A DNA stretch of 64,000 nt from Cohnella baijiui (GCF_020731285.1 NZ_JAJFOW010000017.1:1-64000), one strand, 5' to 3'. Counted from the first letter of the stretch, positions 42,519-51,684 are shown. The notes: generated by a model not told the origin, from the letters alone. Numbers and translations are program-made.

Positions 42519-43175
42519 CTACATGACTTGCATCGCTTTGAGCCAAATGACCGCCTGGGTGCGATCGTTCGTGCCGATCTTGTCGTAGATCGCGCTGATG
42601 TAATTTTTGACCGTTCCTTCGCTCATGAACAGCAGCCGCGCAATCTCCCGGTTCGTCCTTCCTTCGACCATAAGCGCGATGATGCTCGTCTCGCGATCGG
42701 TAAATTTGACGGGCGCGCGATCGCGCGGCTGCATGACGGGAGGCCGTGCGGCCTGGGGGGCCGATAGCCTTGCGGCCAGTTTGGCGGCGACGCTCGCGGG
42801 GAGCATCAGCTCGCCTTTGACGGCGTCCCGAATGGCCTGAAGGAGCTTGTCGCTCGGGATGTCCTTGAGCAGAAAGCCGGCGGCTCCGTTCGCCAGCGCC
42901 TCGATGATGTAGTCGTCCTCGTCGAAGGTGGTCAGGACGAGCACCTTGGTTTTCGGGTAGAGCGGGCGCAGGCGCTTGACCGCTTCGATACCGTTTAGAA
43001 CGGGCATGCGGATGTCCATGAGGACAAGATCGGGACGAAGCTCCTGGGCCAGCGTGCAGGCTTCCTCGCCGTTTTCAGCGGTCGCGACGACCTCCATGTC
43101 CTCCTCCAACTGGAGGATCGTCTGCAGCCCGTCTCTCATCAGCGTCTGATCGTCCGCGATTAAAATCTTGTACAC
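42519..43175 (-). CDS. NarL/FixJ-type response regulator
   Basis: A 218-residue two-component regulator. The receiver domain carries the acidic pocket (ILIADDQTLMRDG), the phosphoacceptor Asp in DLVLMDIRMPVLNG, the TTFDEDD region and the Lys in FLLKDI. The LuxR-type helix-turn-helix follows (TDRETSIIALMVEGRTNREI, ARLLFMSEGTVKNYISAIYD). The start is GTG 43175 after AGGGGAGAG. The partner histidine kinase is not next to it: the neighbours are a radical SAM gene and a tRNA gene, so the kinase would be elsewhere. Confidence 0.85.
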   Translation of the reverse strand: MYKILIADDQTLMRDGLQTILQLEEDMEVVATAENGEEACTLAQELRPDLVLMDIRMPVLNGIEAVKRLRPLYPKTKVLVLTTFDEDDYIIEALANGAAGFLLKDIPSDKLLQAIRDAVKGELMLPASVAAKLAARLSAPQAARPPVMQPRDRAPVKFTDRETSIIALMVEGRTNREIARLLFMSEGTVKNYISAIYDKIGTNDRTQAVIWLKAMQVM

Positions 43176-43333
43176 GTCCGCTCTCCCCTTTCTCATTCCC
43201 ATTATAAGGCAAATCCCATCGTTTGACAGCTTCGAAAATCCGTTCCTGGACCGAGGGGTAAGAACGGCAATCGACGACCGCCGCGAAGGTTCGTTCGGGG
43301 GTGAAATGCCAAAAAAAACCTGAAACAAAAAGC

Positions 43334-43362
43334 TTGACTATTCGGGCGGAAATCGGTATTCT
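43334..43362 (+). promoter_or_regulatory. Promoter of tRNA-Thr
   Basis: TTGACT (43334-43339), 17-nt spacer, TATTCT (43357-43362), 12 nt before the tRNA gene. Confidence 0.7.
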
Positions 43363-43374
43363 ATAAAAGTGCTC

Positions 43375-43450
<76 letters not shown>

Positions 43451-43468
43451 CTTAACTGTTCCTATGGA

Positions 43469-43502
43469 ACGCGACTTGCCCGACAGGGGAGTCGCGTTTT
43501 TG
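43469..43502 (+). terminator. Terminator of the tRNA transcript
   Basis: ACGCGACT (43469-43476) and AGTCGCGT (43490-43497) form the stem, followed by TTTTT. Confidence 0.8.
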
Positions 43503-43596
43503 CGTTTAACGACGTTTCTCTTCTATATAAAGGGACTTAGCAAACCAAACCAAAGCAGCCTCCCGAACGGGAGGCTGCTCGAAGCGAAAGCGCGCT

Positions 43597-43782
43597 TCAG
43601 GACGGTGAGATGTCGCATTTGTTCAAGATGAACGAGATCTGGTTCTCCAGCCGGTGAATCCGCTCCTTCGCTTCCTGCGAATCGGCGCCCTGCCCTTGCA
43701 GGTCCGCCAGCTCTTGCTTGAGTTGGTGCAGATCGTCGCCCGCGCGGGCGCAGTCGTAATCGCTCTCCAGATGGTTAAGCAT
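43597..43782 (-). CDS. Small coiled-coil hypothetical protein
   Basis: A 61-residue protein of unknown function. The ATG at 43782 follows GGAGG with proper spacing. The central part (DDLHQLKQELADLQGQ, EAKERIHRLENQISFIL) is strongly heptad-like and predicts a coiled coil. It ends NKCDISPS. No signal peptide or membrane helix is present. Single gene, oriented away from the exopolysaccharide operon. Confidence 0.65.
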   Translation of the reverse strand: MLNHLESDYDCARAGDDLHQLKQELADLQGQGADSQEAKERIHRLENQISFILNKCDISPS

Positions 43783-44024
43783 GAAGAGTCCTCCAATCCT
43801 TAGGGTCATCTTCCCTATTGTGGAGGACTTTTCGTTCTTTTATGCCCGCTCCGATTTTTTTTGGCGATCGCGTATTTTTTAAGTGTTTGTTCAGAGGCGG
43901 GTGGTACAATCGTCTTCGTTTGCAGCAGGGGGCATTTGCAACGATTTACCAGATGTAATCCGGCCAGCATCCCGTTACATTGGTATAGGCAAATGAATGG
44001 CGAGTATAGGACGGCGGTGTCGAA

Positions 44025-45512
44025 TTGGACAGAAAACGAAATACATACTTTCATTACGGACGTGCAGGCGCGTGTCTGCTGCTGGCGGTCGTGGGACTCG
44101 TCTGGCTGACGGGCTGCAGCCTATTCGGAAGCGGAGATGAGACGGTCCGCGATCCGAATGCGGACAAGCCGCAGCCGGAGATCGTCCGCTATACCGGCGA
44201 GAAGAGCAAGGTGTACCCCTTCGTATACACGGCGAAGCGCGAACTCTCCCTCACCTTCAACGGGATGAGCGACGACGTGACGATGCGCAAGCTGCTGGAC
44301 GAGCTGGACCGATACCGCATCCGTGCGACGTTTTTCCTGCCCGGCATGCGTGTCGCGGAAGAGCCGGACGTCGCCAAGGAGATCGTGGCGCGCGGACACG
44401 AGATCGAGAACAACACGCTGAATCGCCTCGATCTGACCAAGCTCGATTACGAGCAGGTGTACAAGGAAATTCATTTGAGCAACGAGATTATCCAGCGCGA
44501 GACGGGCGTGACGCCTCAGTTCGTCCGGACGAAGTCGGGCGACTACAACGACGACGTGCGCCTTGCCACGGCGCAAATAGGTTTGAAGGGCGTCGTCAGT
44601 TATAGTTTGTTCTTGCACAATTGGCAAAGCGAATCCGAGCCGGAGAAATATCTGTATATTCGCAAGCATATCACCCGAGGCGGAATCATCAACATTGATA
44701 CGGAAGAGGACAAAGCGCTACTTGAGGCTATTCCGATGCTGGCCCGTGCAGCTGAAGACGTCGGCTATTCCTTCGTGCCGGTCAGCAAGTTGGTTGCTCA
44801 TGGCGGTATTCGTAAACCACTTGAAGAAATTAAGGGCTACGACGCGATTAAGCCGAACAAGAACTACGAAAACGCAAAGTATAACCTCATTTTCAGCAAT
44901 CGGGAGACACGCAAGAAAGAAGTCGCGCTGACTTTCGACGATTGGGGTACCGATTATACCATAACGAAAATTCTTGACATTCTGGAGAAATACGACGTAA
45001 AAGCAACTTTCTTTCTTCGCGCGAACGGTGTCGAGGCAAATCCGAATTTGGCCAGAGCCATTCTAGAAGCCGGCCATGACGTGGCCAACCACTCCTACTC
45101 TCACCCAGTCGTGACCACGTTAACGCCAGAGCAGCTGCAAGACGACATCGTGAAGGCGCACCAAGTCATCACCGAAGCCATACAGCAACAGCCTACGATG
45201 CTTTTCAGGCCGCCTACAGGTGAAATCGACGACAAGACGGCCAAGATCATTTCTGCAATCGGATTCCCGAATATTGCGCTCTACGATGTGACGACATTCG
45301 ACTGGGACGCTAACAATAGCGCGAATCACATCGAGAACATTATCATGAATCAAACGCAAAACGGGAGCGTTATTCTTCTGCATATGCTTGACGACATTCA
45401 TACGATCGAGGCACTGCCGTCCGTCATAGAGGGTCTCGAAAAGAAAGGCTTCACGTTAGTAAAGATGGCGGATCTCATCGGATTGAACCAAAGCGGAGGT
45501 CGGAAGCAGTGA
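44025..45512 (+). CDS. Lipoprotein with two NodB-type polysaccharide deacetylase domains
   Basis: A 495-residue exported lipoprotein (LAVVGLVWLTGCSLFG, lipobox Cys31). The first NodB-like domain (about 65-255) is degenerate: LSLTFNG replaces TFDD and HEIENNT replaces the HSxxH motif. The second (about 295-490) is intact: ALTFDDWG (303-306), HDVANHSYSH (H356 and H360) and RPPTGE, all of the metal-dependent deacetylase signature. So one domain is probably catalytic and one binding or structural. The start is TTG 44025; the upstream site is weak. It heads the five-gene operon and would N-deacetylate an extracellular polymer. The second half of the gene is less GC-rich than the first. Confidence 0.85.
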   Translation: MDRKRNTYFHYGRAGACLLLAVVGLVWLTGCSLFGSGDETVRDPNADKPQPEIVRYTGEKSKVYPFVYTAKRELSLTFNGMSDDVTMRKLLDELDRYRIRATFFLPGMRVAEEPDVAKEIVARGHEIENNTLNRLDLTKLDYEQVYKEIHLSNEIIQRETGVTPQFVRTKSGDYNDDVRLATAQIGLKGVVSYSLFLHNWQSESEPEKYLYIRKHITRGGIINIDTEEDKALLEAIPMLARAAEDVGYSFVPVSKLVAHGGIRKPLEEIKGYDAIKPNKNYENAKYNLIFSNRETRKKEVALTFDDWGTDYTITKILDILEKYDVKATFFLRANGVEANPNLARAILEAGHDVANHSYSHPVVTTLTPEQLQDDIVKAHQVITEAIQQQPTMLFRPPTGEIDDKTAKIISAIGFPNIALYDVTTFDWDANNSANHIENIIMNQTQNGSVILLHMLDDIHTIEALPSVIEGLEKKGFTLVKMADLIGLNQSGGRKQ

Positions 45513-46852
45513 ACATGGGCGTAGAAGAAGCGGTTCAACTGGAATTGTACGAGCGTATCGCGAAGCGGGTGGAGCCGCTTGCGGTCGTCGGACTGGGATA
45601 TGTCGGACTTCCGCTCGCGGTGGCGTTCGCCGAGCGGGCCGACGTCATCGGGTTCGACGTCAGCGCTCGGAAAATCGAAGGATACAAGCAAGGCGTCGAC
45701 GCGACGGGCGATCTCGGCGACGAAGCGCTGCTGCGGAGCACGGCGCTGTTCACGTCGGACGAGGAGGAGCTTTCGCGCGCCCGTTTTTTCGTCGTCGCGG
45801 TCCCGACGCCGATCCAGAGCGGCAACGTGCCCGACCTGCAGTATGTGGAGAGCGCGAGCCGGCTCGTCGGACGACATCTGCGCCCCGGCGCGATCGTCGT
45901 CTTCGAATCGACCGTCTATCCGGGGGTGACCGAGGACGTTTGCATTCCGATCCTGGAAGTCGTGTCGGGATTGCGCTGCGGCATCGACTTCAAGGTCGGC
46001 TACTCGCCCGAGCGGATCAACCCGGGCGACAAGGAGCACCGGCTCGAAAACATCGTGAAGATCGTTTCCGGGATGGACGGGGAAACGCTGGAGACGGTCG
46101 CCAAGGTATACGAGCTGATCATCGAAGCGGGCGTCTACCGGGCGGAGAGCATCAAGGTGGCCGAAGCCGCCAAAGTGATCGAAAACGCGCAGCGGGACAT
46201 CAACATCGCGTTCATGAACGAGCTGTCGATGCTGTTCCACCATATGGGCATCGAGACGAAGGCGGTGCTGGAGGCGGCGGGCACGAAGTGGAACTTCCTG
46301 AAGTTCACGCCCGGCCTCGTCGGCGGGCACTGCATCGGCATCGACCCCTATTACCTGACGTACAAAGCGGAAGACACCGGGTATCGCTCGCGGATCATTC
46401 TGGCCGGCCGCCATATCAACGACGGCATGGGTCGGTACGTGGCTCAGCAGCTGGTCAAGCTGATGGTAAAGCTCAAGCAGGACATGAACGGCGCGCGCAT
46501 CGGGATACTGGGTCTGACCTACAAGGAGGACTGTTCGGATATCCGGAATACGAAGGTCGTCGATATCGTCCGCGAGCTGGAGGAGTACGGGATCAGTCCG
46601 CTCGTGGCGGATCCGCTGGCCGATCCTCGCGCGGCCGAGGAGGAATACGGCATCAAGCTGACGGCGCCGTCGGAGATGCGCGGGCTGCACGGCGTCGTCG
46701 TCGCGGTGCCGCACCGGGCGTTCGCGCACCTGGGCGTCGCGGACTTCGACGCGATGTTCGCGCCGGGCGCTCCGAAGGCGCTGCTCGATATCAAAGGCGT
46801 TTGCGACAAAACGGATTTTGAACGCAGCGGCTATCATTACTGGAGCTTGTAA
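45509..46852 (+). CDS. UDP-N-acetyl-hexosamine 6-dehydrogenase (TviB/WbpA-like)
   Basis: A 447-residue nucleotide-sugar dehydrogenase that makes a UDP-hexosaminuronic acid by double NAD-dependent oxidation at C6. Motifs: AVVGLGYVGLPLAVAFAE (GxGxxG at 28-33), FESTVYPGVTED, EAAKVIENAQRDINIAFMNE and KFTPGLVGGHCIGIDPYYL with the catalytic Cys at about 275, then the C-terminal LGLTYKEDCSDIRNT. The ENAQRDINIAFMNELS and AAGTKWNFLKFTPGLVGG stretches are closer to TviB/CapL (UDP-GlcNAc or UDP-GalNAc) than to UDP-glucose dehydrogenases. GTG start 45509 after GCGGAGG, overlapping the previous gene by 4 nt. It supplies the precursor for the synthase. Confidence 0.85.
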   Translation: MNMGVEEAVQLELYERIAKRVEPLAVVGLGYVGLPLAVAFAERADVIGFDVSARKIEGYKQGVDATGDLGDEALLRSTALFTSDEEELSRARFFVVAVPTPIQSGNVPDLQYVESASRLVGRHLRPGAIVVFESTVYPGVTEDVCIPILEVVSGLRCGIDFKVGYSPERINPGDKEHRLENIVKIVSGMDGETLETVAKVYELIIEAGVYRAESIKVAEAAKVIENAQRDINIAFMNELSMLFHHMGIETKAVLEAAGTKWNFLKFTPGLVGGHCIGIDPYYLTYKAEDTGYRSRIILAGRHINDGMGRYVAQQLVKLMVKLKQDMNGARIGILGLTYKEDCSDIRNTKVVDIVRELEEYGISPLVADPLADPRAAEEEYGIKLTAPSEMRGLHGVVVAVPHRAFAHLGVADFDAMFAPGAPKALLDIKGVCDKTDFERSGYHYWSL

Positions 46853-48756
46853 TGAACAAGCGGCCGCGAATGGGAGATTTCACCGTGTGGAAGAAAAAGA
46901 AAAGCAAGCCGGCAGGCGAGGTGCTGTCCGTCCCCCGGACGGACCGGCGCACGCTGTCCAACGTGCCGGACCCGGAACAAATCCGCGTCACGCTTGACCG
47001 CCGGGGAACGAAGAGCGAAGCTGCAGCGAGCGCGGAGCGGGACGCGGATTATTTGAACCGCATCCGCATGCTGAGCCTCCGCTATATGGCGGACTTCGAC
47101 GTGTTTCTCGCCCCGAACGGCGCGAAACGACGGGCGCGCGTCCAAGGCCGCGCAGTCGACATCTCGTCGACGGGGCTGCTCGTCGCGCTGAACGCCAAGA
47201 CGGACCAGATCCGCGTAGGCGATCGGATCTGGATCCGGTTCCGCATCCCGCCCGGCACGATGCCGGAGGGCTTCGAGTCGGCGGTTCGCATGCGCGCGAC
47301 CGTCGTTCGCGCGTTCTCTCGCGAGGAGGATGGCCGCGAACAGGCGATGCTGGCCTTCGAATTCGATAAACCGCTCACAGCCTATTTTCAGCGCAAACGC
47401 TGGGGCTACTCGGTCTACATGGCGAGCGGCATGCTGTTCGTCGCCTTCGCTTTCGTCATGCTGATGCGGGCGGAGAGCGTGATTTACTTCAAGTACAACA
47501 TGTGGCTTTATTTGTACAGCTTGACGGCGGCCGCTTTTCTGCTGACGAGATACTTGTTCGGGGCGTTTTATCGCGACGTGCCGGTCAATCCCGACTATAC
47601 CCCAGGCGTTTCCATCATCATTCCATGCTTTAACGAAGAAGCGTGGATTCATCGGACGATCCTCAGCTGCATGAATCAGGACTACCCGATCGACAAGCTG
47701 GAAGTCATCGTGGTCGACGACCGTTCGACCGACGGATCGGCGGAGCGCATCCGTCAGGTCGTCGAGATGGTGCACCAGGAAGCGGAGCGATTCGCGACCC
47801 GGGACCGGCTGAAGATGCACGTGCTCGAGCAAAACGGAGGCAAGCGCGTGGCGCTCGTCAAAGGCGTGGAAATGGCGAAGCACGACCTGGTCGTGTTCGT
47901 CGACTCCGACAGCTTTCTCGAGCCGACCGCGATCCGCCACTTGGTCCAGCCCTTCCAGGATCCGCGGATGGGCGGCGTCGCCGGGCGGACGGACGTCGAG
48001 AACAAATATACGAACTCGATCACCAAGCTGCAGACGGTCCGGTACTATATCGCCTTCCGCATCATGAAAGCGGCCGAGTCGTGGTTCGACAGCGTCACCT
48101 GCCTGTCCGGCCCGCTGTCCTGCTACCGCAAAGATCTCATCCTGAAGCATGCGGACGCCTGGCTCGAACAGAAGTTCCTCGGCCAGCCCGCGACGTTCGG
48201 CGACGACCGCAGCATGACGAACTTCATTTTGAAGACACATCGGACGGCTTATCAGGATTCGGCGATCTGCTCGACGATCGTGCCGTCGAAGATGAGCGTG
48301 TTCCTGAAGCAGCAGATGCGCTGGAAGCGCTCTTGGCTGCGGGAATCGCTCCGCGCGGGCACGTTCATCTGGCGCAAGGAGCCGTTTATGGCGCTGTTCT
48401 TTTACATCGGGCTCATCGTGCCTATCGCCGCGCCGATCATCGTGCTGTACAACCTCGGTTACGTCCCGCTCGCGTACGGCGTGTTTCCGGGGACGTTCCT
48501 GACGGGGCTCTTGATGATGGCGCTGCTAATGAGCCTGGCGCACCTTCTGTTCCGCAAGAGTCGGTTGTGGGTATTCGGATTCGTGTTCTGCCTCTTCTAT
48601 GAATTCGTGCTGCTTTGGCAGATGCCCGTCGCCTGGGTGACCTTTTGGAAGTCGACCTGGGGGACGCGGGAGACGCCGCAAGACATCGAAGCGAAGAACC
48701 GAAAAGCCGCACGCAGGCGCAAAGTCAAAGAGAGCAAGCCGGGGCTCCCGCTGTAG
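46852..48756 (+). CDS. Membrane polysaccharide synthase: PilZ-like domain fused to processive GT2
   Basis: A 634-residue inner-membrane synthase. Residues about 65-175 look like a PilZ domain: GRAVDISSTGLLVAL has the DxSxxG motif (103-108), but the RxxxR is not clean. Two TM helices (about 184-205, 214-238) precede a processive family-2 glycosyltransferase with VVDDRSTDGS, the DSD metal motif (351-353), GDDRSM (450-452) and QQMRW (487-491, the QxxRW of polymerases). Further helices lie at 511-535, 548-567 and 573-595. This is the plan of cellulose, alginate and hyaluronan synthases. It starts at the last base of the previous stop, so the two are coupled. It would polymerise and export the glycan. 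Confidence 0.85.
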   Translation: MNKRPRMGDFTVWKKKKSKPAGEVLSVPRTDRRTLSNVPDPEQIRVTLDRRGTKSEAAASAERDADYLNRIRMLSLRYMADFDVFLAPNGAKRRARVQGRAVDISSTGLLVALNAKTDQIRVGDRIWIRFRIPPGTMPEGFESAVRMRATVVRAFSREEDGREQAMLAFEFDKPLTAYFQRKRWGYSVYMASGMLFVAFAFVMLMRAESVIYFKYNMWLYLYSLTAAAFLLTRYLFGAFYRDVPVNPDYTPGVSIIIPCFNEEAWIHRTILSCMNQDYPIDKLEVIVVDDRSTDGSAERIRQVVEMVHQEAERFATRDRLKMHVLEQNGGKRVALVKGVEMAKHDLVVFVDSDSFLEPTAIRHLVQPFQDPRMGGVAGRTDVENKYTNSITKLQTVRYYIAFRIMKAAESWFDSVTCLSGPLSCYRKDLILKHADAWLEQKFLGQPATFGDDRSMTNFILKTHRTAYQDSAICSTIVPSKMSVFLKQQMRWKRSWLRESLRAGTFIWRKEPFMALFFYIGLIVPIAAPIIVLYNLGYVPLAYGVFPGTFLTGLLMMALLMSLAHLLFRKSRLWVFGFVFCLFYEFVLLWQMPVAWVTFWKSTWGTRETPQDIEAKNRKAARRRKVKESKPGLPL

Positions 48757-48794
48757 GGAGTCCCGTCAGATTCGCGAAGCGAGGAGAGGCAGAC

Positions 48795-50561
48795 ATGGGT
48801 ATTCGGCCAAAGCGCGCTGCCCTTGATTATCGCAAGAAAAACCGCCGCAAAGCCGTCAAAACGGTCCTTCAGCTGGCGATTTTATGCATCGTGGGTTATG
48901 TACTGTTTCACGCGCTGGCGGACGTCAAGCGCTATGCCGAGCCGGATCGCGCCGCATGGCGCAGCGACAACGGCTTCGTCGCGCTGTCCTACTTCGGCGT
49001 GAGCCGCTCGGGGACGCCGAAGCTGATGGCGAAGCGGCAGCTGGACGAGCAGCTTCGCACCTTGAAGGAGCAAGGCTACGTCACGATCTCCCAGCAGGAC
49101 GTCCTGGACTATTATAAAGAGGGAAAAAAGCTGCCGGACAAGGCGCTGTTCCTCGCGTTCGAAGACGGGCGCAACGACTCGAGTCTGTTCGCGCAGCCGC
49201 TGCTGGAGAAGTACAACTTCAAAGCGACATTCCTCTCGTACGCCGACAAGATGGGGGACGGGCAGCGCAAATTCGTCCAACCCGGCGAAATGAAGAAAAT
49301 GGCGAAGACGGGGTACTGGGAGCTCGGAAGCAACGGCTATCGGCTCTCGTATATCAACGTGTTCGACAGCGAGGGCCGCTTTCTCGGGATGAAAAACGAG
49401 GACGAGCTCCGCAACAAGATGAACGTGGACTACTACAACCACTACCTGATGGATTTTATCCGCGACGGCGACATGATTCCGACGGAAAACCGGCAGGAGA
49501 TGGAGGCGCGGATCGGCGCCGACTACGCCAAGATGAAGCAGGTGTATACGGATAAGCTGGGCTACGTGCCGGGCGTTTATATGATCATGCACGCCAACGC
49601 GATGCACCAAGGCATGAACCGGCTCGTCTCCGACGCGAACGACGCGAATATCCGGCAGATGTTCGCGATGCATTTCAACCGGGAAGGGAATGCCCTGAAC
49701 AAGAAGGGCGACGATCTCTACGATCTGACGCGGGTGCAGCCTCAGGCTTACTGGTACACGAACCATCTGTTGATGAAGCTTCGGGAGGATACCGGGAGGG
49801 AGATGAGCTTCGTCGTCGGCGACAAGCGGCGGGCCGAAGACTGGACCGTCGTCCGCGGCGCGGCGCAATTCATCGACGACCGCATCGCCCTCACGTCGGA
49901 GCCGTCGGACGAAGGCTTGATGGTGCTCAAGAATAGCGCCGGAGAGCAGGACATCGCGCTGACCGCGACGCTCGGCGGCAATGTCGTCGGCAAGCAATCG
50001 CTGTACGTGCGATACGATCGCCGGCAGGAGACGTACGTACGGGTCACGTTGGCCAACAACCGGCTGATCGTCGAGCAGAAGAAAGCGGGTCAGGCCGCCG
50101 AAACGCTGCTGTCCCGCGAGCTCGACGAAGTGAAGTGGAAGGAAACCGATCTGACGCTGAACAAGGCGACGGTGTACGCGAGGGAACAGACGAAAACGCG
50201 GGACTTGACGGAAGAGCGGGAATATCCGATAAATATTAGTGACAAACGGAATATCCGGGTCGAGGTCCGGGGAGATCGGCTGCGCGTATCGGTGGACGGT
50301 GCCGTGCTGCTCGACGGCGCGGCGATCGACGGATCGATCGCGGCGGGCGAGGTGGCGTTGGCCTCGGCCCCGCACACGCAGAGCAAGCGGGACGACATCT
50401 ACGACGCCGTATTCGACGGCGTCAAGGTCGAGGCGATTGGCGCGGAGGGTAACAGCGAGGAAGTGCGCTATAGCAACCGGTTCTCCGGCGTGCGCAAGTG
50501 GATCGTCGAAACCGGGCGGACGTTCGACGCGGTCGTGGACTGGATGATCGAAACGTTCTGA
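48795..50561 (+). CDS. Membrane-anchored degenerate NodB-like protein
   Basis: A 588-residue protein with an N-terminal anchor (TVLQLAILCIVGYVLFHALA, about residues 23-42) and an outward-facing part. The region 60-330 has the outline of a polysaccharide deacetylase or PgaB-like fold (ALFLAFEDGRNDSSLFAQPL in place of TFDDG, WELGSNGYRLSY in place of the HxxxH motif). The catalytic residues seem altered, so it is more likely a binding or structural subunit. A C-terminal beta-rich region (about 370-560, INISDKRNIRVEVRGDRLRV) is reminiscent of a concanavalin-like lectin domain. It follows the synthase gene by 38 nt and has GAGGAGAGGC as ribosome site. Confidence 0.75.
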   Translation: MGIRPKRAALDYRKKNRRKAVKTVLQLAILCIVGYVLFHALADVKRYAEPDRAAWRSDNGFVALSYFGVSRSGTPKLMAKRQLDEQLRTLKEQGYVTISQQDVLDYYKEGKKLPDKALFLAFEDGRNDSSLFAQPLLEKYNFKATFLSYADKMGDGQRKFVQPGEMKKMAKTGYWELGSNGYRLSYINVFDSEGRFLGMKNEDELRNKMNVDYYNHYLMDFIRDGDMIPTENRQEMEARIGADYAKMKQVYTDKLGYVPGVYMIMHANAMHQGMNRLVSDANDANIRQMFAMHFNREGNALNKKGDDLYDLTRVQPQAYWYTNHLLMKLREDTGREMSFVVGDKRRAEDWTVVRGAAQFIDDRIALTSEPSDEGLMVLKNSAGEQDIALTATLGGNVVGKQSLYVRYDRRQETYVRVTLANNRLIVEQKKAGQAAETLLSRELDEVKWKETDLTLNKATVYAREQTKTRDLTEEREYPINISDKRNIRVEVRGDRLRVSVDGAVLLDGAAIDGSIAAGEVALASAPHTQSKRDDIYDAVFDGVKVEAIGAEGNSEEVRYSNRFSGVRKWIVETGRTFDAVVDWMIETF

Positions 50562-50578
50562 TCGGCGGGAAGGGACTG

Positions 50579-51664
50579 ATGGCATCGATGAGTTTGACGA
50601 AGCGGCGAAGGGCGGCCATTCTCGCCTCGGCGGGCGGGCTGATCTTGGCGGCAGGGACGCTGCTGGCCGCCGTGAAGTCGGACGCAATTGGCGCGGCGGA
50701 GCCGGCGAAAGTCCGGGCGGAAGCGCGCACCGCATGGCTCGCCGACTGGCAGTGGGAAGCCGGCGCGGCGGATTTGAAGGCGGCGGGAGAGCTGCAGAGC
50801 CTGCAAGTGTTCGCCGCGTATTTCGACGAGTCGGACCGGCTCGTGTTTACGCCTGAATTTCGCGAAGGGCTGCCCGCCATCCGCGATGCCGCTGCGTTAA
50901 ACGGCACGAAGCATCTCGACCTGACGCTGGTCAACGATATTCTTTACGCGGACGGCTCCGAGAGCCAAAAGGACGCGGCGTTGGTGAGCCGGCTCGTGGC
51001 CAGCGACCAAAGCCGCACCAAGCATCTGAAGGACGTGCTGGCCGCGGTCGAGATGTACGGCTTCGACGGCGTGGAGCTGGACTACGAGAAGGTCAAGGAT
51101 GCCGACTGGAATAAAGTGATCCGCTTTATCGCCGATTTGCAGGTGCATCTGAAAAACAGGGGCAAGACGCTCCGGGTCGTGCTGGAGACGCGGGCGCCGA
51201 CCGATAAGGTGAAGCTGCCTGCCGGGCCGACGTACGTCATGATGGCTTACAATTTGTACGGCGGGCACAGCGGGCCGGGACCGAAAGCCGACGAGGCATA
51301 CGTCAAGCAGGTTGCCAAGCGGCTCGCCAAGCTGCCGGGCGACCCCTATGTCGCGCTGGCGGCCGGCGGCTTCGACTGGGGGCCTAGCGGCGATGTGAAA
51401 GGCGTCACCGAACAGCAGGCGGCGCTGCTGGCCGAGCGCAGTATGAAGCCGCCAACCCGGGATGCCGCAAGCGGGAGCCTCCGCTTCGACTACCTCGATG
51501 ACGGTGGCGCCAAGCACACGGTTTGGTACGCGGACGGCGAGACGCTGTCCCGTTGGATCGCCGCCGCGAAGAGCGCCGGCCGCGGCAACATCGCGCTCTG
51601 GCGGCTCGGCGAGCTCGGCGACGGAACGCTGGCGATGTACGGGGTGCACGGCAAAGGCAATTAG
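50579..51664 (+). CDS. GH18-like exported glycoside hydrolase
   Basis: A 361-residue protein with a Sec signal or membrane anchor (AAILASAGGLILAAGTLLAA, about residues 12-31) and a TIM-barrel glycosidase fold. The GH18 motif appears as YGFDGVELDYEKV (residues 161-172; DGVELDYE with the catalytic-type E170), where the first Asp of the DxxDxDxE motif is kept and one Asp is Glu. It belongs with spore-cortex-like and YaaH/SleL relatives. The substrate is inferred to be the operon polymer, cleaved or trimmed outside the cell, as seen for PelA and PgaB glycosidase domains. It follows the previous gene by 17 nt and ends before a strong terminator. Confidence 0.8.
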   Translation: MASMSLTKRRRAAILASAGGLILAAGTLLAAVKSDAIGAAEPAKVRAEARTAWLADWQWEAGAADLKAAGELQSLQVFAAYFDESDRLVFTPEFREGLPAIRDAAALNGTKHLDLTLVNDILYADGSESQKDAALVSRLVASDQSRTKHLKDVLAAVEMYGFDGVELDYEKVKDADWNKVIRFIADLQVHLKNRGKTLRVVLETRAPTDKVKLPAGPTYVMMAYNLYGGHSGPGPKADEAYVKQVAKRLAKLPGDPYVALAAGGFDWGPSGDVKGVTEQQAALLAERSMKPPTRDAASGSLRFDYLDDGGAKHTVWYADGETLSRWIAAAKSAGRGNIALWRLGELGDGTLAMYGVHGKGN

Positions 51665-51684
51665 CATACCGCTTCATTGCACGA

